A DNA stretch of 64,000 nt from Virgibacillus halotolerans. Lineage in GTDB: Bacteria; Bacillota; Bacilli; Bacillales; Amphibacillaceae. Shown here in pieces: positions 57,876-64,000 of this stretch (the first letter of the stretch is position 1; each line of letters begins with the position of its first letter). The stretch covers positions 124,001 to 188,000 of the forward strand of contig NZ_JAFBEA010000006.1 of assembly GCF_016908515.1 (NCBI RefSeq). The letters run 5' to 3'. Both the position numbers and the translations under genes were made by a program. Under the pieces are notes generated by a model, which searched no databases, was not told the DNA's origin, and was given only the letters and a program-made list of their open reading frames with translations.

Positions 57876-59408
57876 ATGGAAAAACGTTCTCAATGGGGGA
57901 CAAGAGCAGGTTTTATTTTTGCTGCAGTCGGTTCAGCAATTGGGTTAGGGAATATATGGCGATTCCCGGCTGTGGCGTATGAAAACGGTGGTGGCGCATT
58001 TTTCATACCCTATTTATTTGCACTGTTAACCGCAGGGATTCCAATATTAATTATGGAATTTACGATGGGTCAAAAGTATCGTGGTTCAGCACCATTAACA
58101 TTTAAGAGAATCAGTAAGAAAACGGAATGGATAGGCTGGTGGGGCGTTGCAGTTGCCTTTATTATCTCGACCTATTATTCGGTCATTATCGCCTGGTCCA
58201 TATCTTATTCAGTCTTTTCATTAAAGTTAAGCTGGGGTTCGGATACTGAGGGATTTCTATTTAACGATTATTTGAAATTGGTTGACGTACCTGGTCATGT
58301 CGGCAGTCTTGTCCCGGGTGTACTTATTCCTTTGATCATTGTTTGGATTATTGTGCTAGGTATTTTATTTAAAGGTGTAAAGAAAGGTATCGAAATGGCC
58401 AACAGAATTTTTATTCCGGCCTTGGTTATTATCTTTATTATTATTGTTATTCGAGCAGTAACCTTACCTGGAGCATTTGTAGGACTAGACGCATTCTTTG
58501 CGCCTGATATGGAAGCAATACTGAAACCAGGTGTTTGGATTGCGGCATACGGACAAATCTTCTTCAGTTTGTCAATTGCCTTTGCAATCATGATTACCTA
58601 TTCCAGCTATTTGCCGAAAAAATCTGATATTACAAACAATGCTTTTATTGTTGGGTTCGGTAATTCAGGCTTCGAACTACTCGCAGGTATTGGGGTGTTT
58701 GCTGTTCTTGGATTTATGTCTGTACAGTCTGGAGTAAGTGTGGATGAAGTGGTCGCTGGTGGGGTGGGATTGGCATTTGTGGTCTTTCCAGCCATCATTA
58801 ATGAATTTCCAGCATTGAATGGGCTGTTTGGATTTTTATTCTTCTTATCACTGGTATTAGCAGGTTTAACGTCGCTTATGTCTATTACTGAAACCTATGT
58901 CGCGGGGCTGGTCGATAAATTTAAAATTTCCAGGGGTAAAGCAGTGTTTTATGGTGGTGGTCTAGCAGCGCTTATTTCCTTCCTTTATGCGACACAGGGT
59001 GGTATGTACTTCCTGGACACAGTAGATTATTTCATTAATCAGTTCGGGGTAGCTATGTTGGGCTTGGTTGAAGTGGTATTAATTGCCTGGTTCTTACGTA
59101 AACTAGGGGACTTCAAATCGCATGCCAATGGCATATCAGACATCCGGTTAGGTTCATGGTGGACGATCAGCTTAAGTATCATCACACCAATTGTGATGGG
59201 GTATATGATGATTGGTTTGTTTAGTGAAAACTTGCTAAGGAAGTTTCCAACAGATACTGGTAACTATGAAAACTACTCAGATACATTTATTACGTTTGGT
59301 GGTTGGGCTGTAGCAGCAGCTGCATTGCTGATTGGTGTTTTGATGTCATTCAGTAAGTGGAGAACAACCGATGAAGAGGAAGATGTTGAGCCAAAGGAGG
59401 AAGAATAG
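57876..59408 (+). CDS. Sodium-dependent NSS family transporter (methionine/alanine type)
   Basis: A 510-residue neurotransmitter:sodium symporter family protein with twelve helices. The N-terminal signature is GTRAGFIFAAVGSAIGLGNIWRFP, containing the sodium-site GSAIGLGN motif; FFSLSIAFAIMITYSSY near 228 is also conserved. A short acidic tail ends the protein. GGGAGG precedes the ATG. The 35-residue gene overlapping its ribosome-site region downstream identifies it as the MetP-like (methionine/alanine import) subgroup. Confidence 0.92.
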   Translation: MEKRSQWGTRAGFIFAAVGSAIGLGNIWRFPAVAYENGGGAFFIPYLFALLTAGIPILIMEFTMGQKYRGSAPLTFKRISKKTEWIGWWGVAVAFIISTYYSVIIAWSISYSVFSLKLSWGSDTEGFLFNDYLKLVDVPGHVGSLVPGVLIPLIIVWIIVLGILFKGVKKGIEMANRIFIPALVIIFIIIVIRAVTLPGAFVGLDAFFAPDMEAILKPGVWIAAYGQIFFSLSIAFAIMITYSSYLPKKSDITNNAFIVGFGNSGFELLAGIGVFAVLGFMSVQSGVSVDEVVAGGVGLAFVVFPAIINEFPALNGLFGFLFFLSLVLAGLTSLMSITETYVAGLVDKFKISRGKAVFYGGGLAALISFLYATQGGMYFLDTVDYFINQFGVAMLGLVEVVLIAWFLRKLGDFKSHANGISDIRLGSWWTISLSIITPIVMGYMMIGLFSENLLRKFPTDTGNYENYSDTFITFGGWAVAAAALLIGVLMSFSKWRTTDEEEDVEPKEEE

Positions 59409-59409
59409 A

Positions 59410-59517
59410 ATGAGTGGTGGAGCAATTTCTATGATGATCGTTGGAATTGTGATTATATGGGGCGGATTGGTAGCGAGTATCATGCATGCGGTAAAAAAGG
59501 GCAAAGAAGCAAAATAA
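59410..59517 (+). CDS. Methionine/alanine import NSS transporter small subunit (MetS-like)
   Basis: A 35-residue membrane peptide: one hydrophobic helix (residues 5-25, containing ISMMIVGIVIIWGGLVAS) and a basic tail HAVKKGKEAK. It starts one base after the transporter's stop codon, with AAGGAGGAA inside the transporter's 3' end as ribosome site. In Corynebacterium the equivalent MetS peptide is required for methionine uptake by MetP. Easily missed because of its size. Confidence 0.9.
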   Translation: MSGGAISMMIVGIVIIWGGLVASIMHAVKKGKEAK

Positions 59518-59534
59518 AACAACCTATATAAAAC

Positions 59535-59564
59535 GAGCGCCTTTACCTTGCCGGTAGAGGCGCT
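59535..59564. terminator. Bidirectional terminator between the NSS genes and lytH
   Basis: Stem GCGCCTTTACC / GGTAGAGGCGC (one mismatch) with A/T flanks on both sides, between converging genes. Confidence 0.78.
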
Positions 59565-59567
59565 TAC

Positions 59568-60539
59568 TTATTTATCCTTCTCCATTCTTTCCCATTTCTT
59601 TAGATATGGATAAGGATCAAATGACCATTCGCTATATCCATTATCCTTATACATACCATAGTGTAGGTGTGGCGGAAATTTACCAGAGGTACCTGGAGGG
59701 CCATACCCAGTCGATCCTACACTGCCAATCACATCTCCGGGCTTAACAACCTGACCAACGTTTATATCGTCCTCATAGCCGCTCATATGGGCGTAATAAT
59801 GATAAATATTGTAAATATCTCTTATCCCGATGCGCCATCCGCCATATAAATTCCAGCCCATCATCTCAACCACGCCATAGGTGGTAGATTTAACTGGTGT
59901 TCCATATCCGGCAAAAATGTCTGTCCCTTCGTGGATGCGCAAGCCGCCGAATCCACGGCTATCTCCCCATGTATTCTGATAGCTGTAATTATATTGAGTC
60001 GATACAGGAAAGCTCCGATCCGTCAAATGAATATCATTAAAGGTTTGAAATACTTTAGCAGTATTCATAATGGTTTGGACAGTTAAGTCTCGTTGGTAAT
60101 GGTTCCATAAAGCAATTTTTATATCATCTTCTGTTTGTCCATATGAAGAAATGATAGTCCCGATTGTATATAGAACATCTTCTGGGTTGTCTGGATCTGC
60201 CTTACCATCCCCATCTCCATCTTTTCCCTTACCATGGAAAAATTCAATCGCAGTTTTATCTTTGATCATGGAACTGTTGCCGATTCCGAACCATATTTCG
60301 GTTGGAATGGAAATGGAAATAACCGGTTCAGTATCCGTCTCTTCCTTTGTGTTTCGCTCATAATTGTCCATCGCAGCAAAATAATACCAGGGAATTTGAG
60401 TTAAAGCTTCTGTTTTTTTAAATAAAGCCATTCGTTCTTTGTAAATGTCGTTCGTTGCTTGCGTCTGATTGACAGTAAATGCGAGTAATAGAAAACTACT
60501 GATCACAGCGCAGGCTATTTTCTTATACAAAACAATCAC
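59568..60539 (-). CDS. lytH: M23 family L-Ala-D-Glu endopeptidase LytH (YunA)
   Basis: A 323-residue secreted peptidoglycan hydrolase. A signal peptide covers about residues 1-28 (cleaving after TQA). The C-terminal M23 domain has zinc ligands His203 and Asp207 (IHEGTDIFAG) and His293 in HLHYG, plus YAHMSG. A region with DGDGDGKADPDNPED near 108-122 precedes it, a calcium-loop-like insert. B. subtilis LytH trims cortex stem peptides to single L-alanine during sporulation. GTG at 60539 or TTG at 60530 (after GGGGTGAT) can start it. Confidence 0.9.
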   Translation of the reverse strand: MIVLYKKIACAVISSFLLLAFTVNQTQATNDIYKERMALFKKTEALTQIPWYYFAAMDNYERNTKEETDTEPVISISIPTEIWFGIGNSSMIKDKTAIEFFHGKGKDGDGDGKADPDNPEDVLYTIGTIISSYGQTEDDIKIALWNHYQRDLTVQTIMNTAKVFQTFNDIHLTDRSFPVSTQYNYSYQNTWGDSRGFGGLRIHEGTDIFAGYGTPVKSTTYGVVEMMGWNLYGGWRIGIRDIYNIYHYYAHMSGYEDDINVGQVVKPGDVIGSVGSTGYGPPGTSGKFPPHLHYGMYKDNGYSEWSFDPYPYLKKWERMEKDK

Positions 60540-60581
60540 CCCGGTCCCTTCATGGTTTCGTTAAGGGGATTGTTCATTTCG

Positions 60582-61133
60582 TTAATCCCCCTGTGGCGCT
60601 TTTTTCATTTCGTTAATAATCTGATCAATGGTATTATCGTATTTTTTGTTTTTAGTGGACGCTCTGTGCAAGCTGTGTATATCTTTAATTAACAGGTCAT
60701 TATCGGATACATAAATATCGAAATACCTAGGTGTGACGGATTTAGCGGATGATTTAGCGATATCAGCTGCCCGGTTTTGATCCATCTCGTCTGTTTTCTG
60801 ATAGGCAATCAATACTTCCTGATCGGTTACAAGTGTGGCAACTTCTTCAAATCCATCATTTTGCATGATTGTTTTCGTAATCATATTAGCCACAGCATTA
60901 CGATCTAGGGTGAGTATAGGGCTTCGTGGTGTGTTATCAGTATCAAGCTCTGATCTTGTATAATGAACATAGCCGAGCTTATCATTCAAATCATCGTCCA
61001 CTGGTGGCGCCTGCTGATTCTTGACAGGGTCTAGTGCACTATCTTTATCAGTAGCATCATTGGTATAATCACTACAAGCACTGACAATAAAAAGTGCAGA
61101 TAAAGTAAGTGGTAATAAATTTTTGATTGTCAT
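60582..61133 (-). CDS. YhcN/YlaJ family sporulation lipoprotein (YutC-like)
   Basis: A 183-residue lipoprotein. The signal LPLTLSALFIVSACSD contains a lipobox with the lipidated cysteine near residue 20. The mature part carries the YhcN/YlaJ domain (RNAVANMITKTIMQNDGFEEVATLVTD, then a YFDIYVSDN strand). Family members are spore-associated, from inner membrane to forespore. ATG at 61133 has AAGGAGG six bases upstream. Position next to lytH and yutD matches B. subtilis yutC. Confidence 0.86.
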   Translation of the reverse strand: MTIKNLLPLTLSALFIVSACSDYTNDATDKDSALDPVKNQQAPPVDDDLNDKLGYVHYTRSELDTDNTPRSPILTLDRNAVANMITKTIMQNDGFEEVATLVTDQEVLIAYQKTDEMDQNRAADIAKSSAKSVTPRYFDIYVSDNDLLIKDIHSLHRASTKNKKYDNTIDQIINEMKKAPQGD

Positions 61134-61270
61134 GCTGTCCCTCCTTTGTATTTTGTAGCATTTCATTTATAGTTTGTTATAGGATAGCGGAATTCATGCA
61201 TATCATTATTTCTGGTTTACATAGGGAATCTTGTGTTAAACTATAGTCAGCTTAAGAGGGGTGAGTATGA

Positions 61271-61552
61271 TTGTTTGAGTTAAATGGAAAAAATTACGAA
61301 ATTATGGAAGATATAAAAGAAGGCTTTCAAGAGGAAGTATTGAAAGAACGTTTTTCCGATATATTATCCAAGTATGATTACATTGTAGGGGACTGGGGTC
61401 ATGAACAGTTGCGCTTGAAGGGTTTTTATCATGATCATCATAAAAAAGCTGCGATTGATTCGAAAATAAGTACTTTGGATGATTATTTGTACGAATACTG
61501 TAATTTTGGTTGTGCCTATTTTGTTTTAAAAAAAGTGAAAACGAAGGAGTAG
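61271..61552 (+). CDS. yutD: YutD family protein
   Basis: A 93-residue small protein of the YutD family (unknown function). Typical core: FQEEVLKERFSDILSKYDYIVGDWGHEQLRLKGFY and a C-terminal DYLYEYCNFGCAYFVLKKV with two cysteines. TTG start after GGGGTGAG. It may be cytosolic; B. subtilis YutD is implicated only by genomic association. Convergent with the small protein gene at 61561. Confidence 0.88.
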   Translation: MFELNGKNYEIMEDIKEGFQEEVLKERFSDILSKYDYIVGDWGHEQLRLKGFYHDHHKKAAIDSKISTLDDYLYEYCNFGCAYFVLKKVKTKE

Positions 61553-61560
61553 CGGTCAAG

Positions 61561-61830
61561 CTACTCTTTATCTGTCGGATCTCCGGGCTCATCATGTAGT
61601 GGATGGGAACCAGGCGTTTTTCGCGGCAGGTCATCATGTATTTCTTTATCGGAATAAATAAAGGCACTTTGCCGGCGCTGTCCTTCTTTCCATGGTGTCG
61701 ATTTACCAGATACCGTTTCCTCGGCTTGGGTAGCACCAAAGGCACCCTCAGGAAATTCTTCAGGAATTAAATCCGCTTCGTTTTCTACATTTGAAAAGTT
61801 TCGATACACTTTTCCATCTTTTTTCTCCAT
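61561..61830 (-). CDS. Small conserved cytosolic protein
   Basis: An 89-residue hydrophilic protein, rich in Pro, Glu and Asp, with no membrane helix. I recall similar Bacillaceae proteins annotated simply as 'cytosolic protein', with the segments KVYRNFSNVENEADLIPEEF, GKSTPWKEGQRRQSAF and DDLPRKTPGSHPLHDEPG. It may be largely disordered. ATG at 61830 has AAGGAG ten bases upstream; TTG at 61836 is the alternative. Function unknown. Confidence 0.75.
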   Translation of the reverse strand: MEKKDGKVYRNFSNVENEADLIPEEFPEGAFGATQAEETVSGKSTPWKEGQRRQSAFIYSDKEIHDDLPRKTPGSHPLHDEPGDPTDKE

Positions 61831-61958
61831 TTGCAAACCACTCCTTTATCCATAGTTTCCACTAAAAAGGCTGTTATATGATGGTAAATATCGGCTATTT
61901 GGCAGAGGTATAATATGGTATAATAGATAATGAAGAGGATAATGGAGGGATCATACAT

Positions 61959-62405
61959 ATGTATTTTGTCGATCGAAGTAAAATTGAGCAAACACTTTTA
62001 TATATGGAAGAAATACTTGAGGAGATCGGGCGTCATGATTTCACATCATTTGTAGAAAAATTGGCGCTGGAGCGAATGGTTCATGTGTTTATCGAATCCC
62101 TATTTGATGTAGGGAATATGATGATTGATGGATTTATCATGCGTGACCCGGGAAGTTATAATGATATTATTGATATTCTAATTGATGAAAAGGTTTTACC
62201 ACAGGCTGATGAAACAGATTATAAGGCTGTCATACGCTTGCGGAAAACGCTTGTCACCGATTATATAACAGTTGATCATGATCAATTGAATAAACAATTT
62301 ATAGGTAATATAGCTGTACTTAAGCAATTCAGTTATCATATTCGACAATATTTAGACAATGAACTGGGAGTTGCGAATGCATTTTCAAATGAATCGCAAG
62401 CGTGA
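61959..62405 (+). CDS. yutE: DUF86/HepT-like protein YutE
   Basis: A 148-residue all-helical protein of the DUF86 (HepT-like) family. HepT toxins use an R-X4-H-X-Y motif; here the matching site reads RKTLVTDY near residues 88-95, so the histidine is replaced by threonine. No partner MNT nucleotidyltransferase antitoxin gene is adjacent; neighbours are yutD and yutF as in B. subtilis. I therefore read it as a stand-alone housekeeping member and not a toxin. GGAGGG precedes the ATG. Confidence 0.82.
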   Translation: MYFVDRSKIEQTLLYMEEILEEIGRHDFTSFVEKLALERMVHVFIESLFDVGNMMIDGFIMRDPGSYNDIIDILIDEKVLPQADETDYKAVIRLRKTLVTDYITVDHDQLNKQFIGNIAVLKQFSYHIRQYLDNELGVANAFSNESQA

Positions 62406-62452
62406 TTATGAAGAATGGGAACGAAGCTTGTTGATTGGCAGGAGGGGCTTTT

Positions 62453-63223
62453 TTGAAGCAATATAAAGGATATTTAATTGATTTGGATGGGACGATGTAT
62501 CGCGGAAATGAATTGATCGAGGGGGCAGCGGAATTCGTTGCGGCTTTGGATCATAAGCAGATTCCCTATTTGTTTGTAACGAACAATTCGTCAATGACCC
62601 AGACTGCAGTTTCCGATAAGTTGAATAAGATGGGAATTCTCTCTACACCGGATCACGTTTTTACCTCTAGTATGGCAACCGCGAATTACATTCAAGCAAG
62701 ACAGGAGCATGCACGCTGTTATGTGATTGGTGAAGCTGGATTACAGCATGCGCTAGAGCAGAAGGATTTAATCATTGCAACGGATGCATGTGATTTTGTT
62801 GTGGCTGGAATCGATCGCGCTATCAGTTATGAAAAGTTGTCAGCGGCTTGTTTAGAGATACGTCGTGGTGCCTATTTTATTTCTACGAACAGCGACGTTG
62901 CGCTACCAACGGAACGGGGGCTTGAACCAGGAAATGGGGCGCTTACATCTGTTTTAACGGTTAGCACTGGTCGAGAGCCAACTTTTATCGGTAAACCGGA
63001 ATCAATTATTATGGATGAAGCGTTAGCCGTGCTAGGTCTGACAAAAGAAGAAACAATCATGGTGGGTGATAATTATGATACAGATATTTGCGCAGGTATG
63101 AATGCGGGAATGGATACATTGCTGGTCTTTACAGGGGTAACCCCATTGGCGGCACTGTCACAGTTGGAAAGCCCACCTACATATCATATACAACAATTAC
63201 AAGAATGGATCACCAATCTATAG
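62453..63223 (+). CDS. yutF: HAD-superfamily phosphatase YutF
   Basis: A 256-residue HAD hydrolase of the NagD-like (TIGR01457) group. Motif I is LIDLDGTMYRG with the nucleophilic aspartate near residue 9; motif II is FVTNNSS; motif III/IV is IGKPES ... MVGDNYDTDICAG. It dephosphorylates a small metabolite that is not established. TTG at 62453 is preceded by AGGAGGGG; the frame is open six codons further up. Cytosolic. A bidirectional terminator follows. Confidence 0.92.
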   Translation: MKQYKGYLIDLDGTMYRGNELIEGAAEFVAALDHKQIPYLFVTNNSSMTQTAVSDKLNKMGILSTPDHVFTSSMATANYIQARQEHARCYVIGEAGLQHALEQKDLIIATDACDFVVAGIDRAISYEKLSAACLEIRRGAYFISTNSDVALPTERGLEPGNGALTSVLTVSTGREPTFIGKPESIIMDEALAVLGLTKEETIMVGDNYDTDICAGMNAGMDTLLVFTGVTPLAALSQLESPPTYHIQQLQEWITNL

Positions 63224-63257
63224 AAAACAGGAAGCGCCCTATGCGCTTCCTGTTTTT
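63224..63257. terminator. Bidirectional terminator between yutF and pgpA
   Basis: Perfect 14-bp stem AAAACAGGAAGCGC / GCGCTTCCTGTTTT between converging genes. Confidence 0.92.
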
Positions 63258-63768
63258 AATCGTCCAATAGTTTATCATCTGCAGAAGCATGTGCAAGTCT
63301 GCTGGAAGCAGCTGCGGCAATCGCCCCAACAATATCATCTAAGAATGTATGCACCTCGCCAGTGGATTTATCATTTAATCTTTCTAAAATACCAGGCTTT
63401 TGTTTGTCAATGTAACCATAGTTTGTAAAGCCAATCGAACCGTATACATTTACAATCGATAGTGCAATGATTTCGTCCAGTCCATACAGACTTTCATCGG
63501 TTTCAATCGTTGTTTGCAGTGGTTGCTCGAGCATTTTCTTCTCCGCCAAGACATCAAGTTGGATACCTGTTAGGATGGCATTCTGAACTTCTCTTTTTGT
63601 TAATACTCGGTCCACATTATAGCGGCAGTCTTCCATTTGTAGATCATCATGGTATTTTGCTTGCAAATAATAGACCAGTTCAGCGATATCCTCCAAGTCC
63701 ACCCCGCGTTCCGTTAACAATTGTCGTGCTTTAACTTCTAATACACTTTGATTTGTATTTTTATCCAT
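63256..63768 (-). CDS. yutG: Phosphatidylglycerophosphatase A family protein YutG
   Basis: A 170-residue protein of the PgpA family, which dephosphorylates phosphatidylglycerophosphate in phosphatidylglycerol synthesis. Family segments: LTERGVDLEDIAELVYYLQ, NAILTGIQLDVLAEKK and the C-terminal STGEVHTFLDDIVGAIAAAA. Unlike E. coli PgpA there are no clear membrane helices, as in the Bacillus YutG group, so enzymatic activity is inferred. AAGGTGAT precedes the ATG. Confidence 0.82.
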   Translation of the reverse strand: MDKNTNQSVLEVKARQLLTERGVDLEDIAELVYYLQAKYHDDLQMEDCRYNVDRVLTKREVQNAILTGIQLDVLAEKKMLEQPLQTTIETDESLYGLDEIIALSIVNVYGSIGFTNYGYIDKQKPGILERLNDKSTGEVHTFLDDIVGAIAAAASSRLAHASADDKLLDD

Positions 63769-63860
63769 TCACAATCACCTTTTCTAATCTGTATTTGTAG
63801 TTAAGATTTTCCTTTTTGATACATACAATAGTATGAATAGCTAATAAAGGGGAGATTAAT

Positions 63861-64000
63861 TTGCCTTTTCGTGAATTGTTACATACCTACTATGAACTTC
63901 CAGTTGAAGAAAAGATAGTACTGGACGGTAAAGAAGGTTACAAACATGATGAATATTTCTATTTTATCATTAACGTGAACAACAAGGAAGTTATTCATAT
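63861..64000 (+). CDS. yutH: YutH-like spore coat-associated protein, 5' end only
   Basis: A partial gene running off the right edge; 46 codons visible, no stop. TTG start with AAGGGGAG six bases upstream, product beginning PFRELLHTYYELPVEEKIVL. Position after pgpA matches B. subtilis yutH, a CotS-like kinase-fold spore coat protein. Identified mainly from synteny. Confidence 0.6.
   Translation, partial: MPFRELLHTYYELPVEEKIVLDGKEGYKHDEYFYFIINVNNKEVIH

Noticed and set aside
61959-62405. HepT/MNT toxin-antitoxin system
   Set aside because: No antitoxin partner gene, the motif histidine is missing, and the locus is syntenic with core genes yutD and yutF.

Overview
This window is an AT-rich, low-GC Gram-positive (Bacillaceae) chromosome segment. 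Evidence for this: strong AGGAGG-type ribosome sites, frequent TTG/GTG starts, sigma-A promoters, SAM-I and lysine riboswitches, CcpA (cre), Zur, FadR and WalR-type sites, sporulation genes, and two blocks whose gene order follows Bacillus subtilis (fadNAE-yusI-gcvH-yusF-yusE-metNPQ-sufCDSUB, and yunE-D-C-B ... lytH-yutC-D-E-F-G-H). An Oceanobacillus/Virgibacillus-like genus is my guess from gene style only. No rRNA, tRNA, prophage, CRISPR array or intact insertion sequence was seen.

Layout. 0.1-3.0 kb: M42 peptidase, luciferase-like oxidoreductase, DedA protein. 3.1-6.8 kb: a cell-envelope stress operon (liaI, liaH, liaF, liaS, liaR) bracketed by two copies of one palindromic repeat. 7.0-10.1 kb: glyoxylate shunt (aceB, aceA) behind a 35-residue zinc-ribbon peptide. 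10.3-14.7 kb: a CwlO-like cell-wall hydrolase with a WalR-type direct repeat upstream, a CBS-domain membrane protein, and a VLRF1-type release-factor homologue. 14.8-19.8 kb, minus strand: zinc uptake znuA-znuC-znuB-zur followed by two fluoride-channel genes, plus a second, frameshifted znuA whose Zur-controlled promoter is intact. 20.0-25.5 kb: beta-oxidation operon fadN-fadA-fadE with a FadR-type operator. 25.6-30.5 kb: yusI, gcvH, yusF, yusE and the SAM-riboswitch-controlled methionine transporter metNPQ. 30.7-36.0 kb: sufCDSUB iron-sulfur assembly.

36.2-51.9 kb is the most distinctive region: a reductive pyrimidine (or hydantoin) catabolic island. It encodes the PreT/PreA dihydropyrimidine dehydrogenase, two dihydropyrimidinase/hydantoinases, two M20 carbamoyl-amino-acid hydrolases, an NCS1 nucleobase/hydantoin permease, a small unknown protein, a PucR-type regulator, and an aminotransferase plus CoA-acylating semialdehyde dehydrogenase that would turn beta-alanine into acetyl-CoA. 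Three promoters in the island share one architecture: ATTTAAC, four bases, TGT plus four bases, then exactly 22 bases to the -10 hexamer. Two also carry a cre or cre-like element directly upstream. I read this as a local regulon of the PucR-type protein under carbon catabolite control; this is inference.

52.2-64.0 kb: TauE/SafE exporter, YunD phosphoesterase, YunC, YunB, an NhaC-family transporter under a lysine riboswitch, an NSS transporter with its 35-residue partner, LytH, YutC-like lipoprotein, YutD, a small cytosolic protein, a DUF86/HepT-like protein, YutF phosphatase, PgpA, and the start of yutH running off the right edge.
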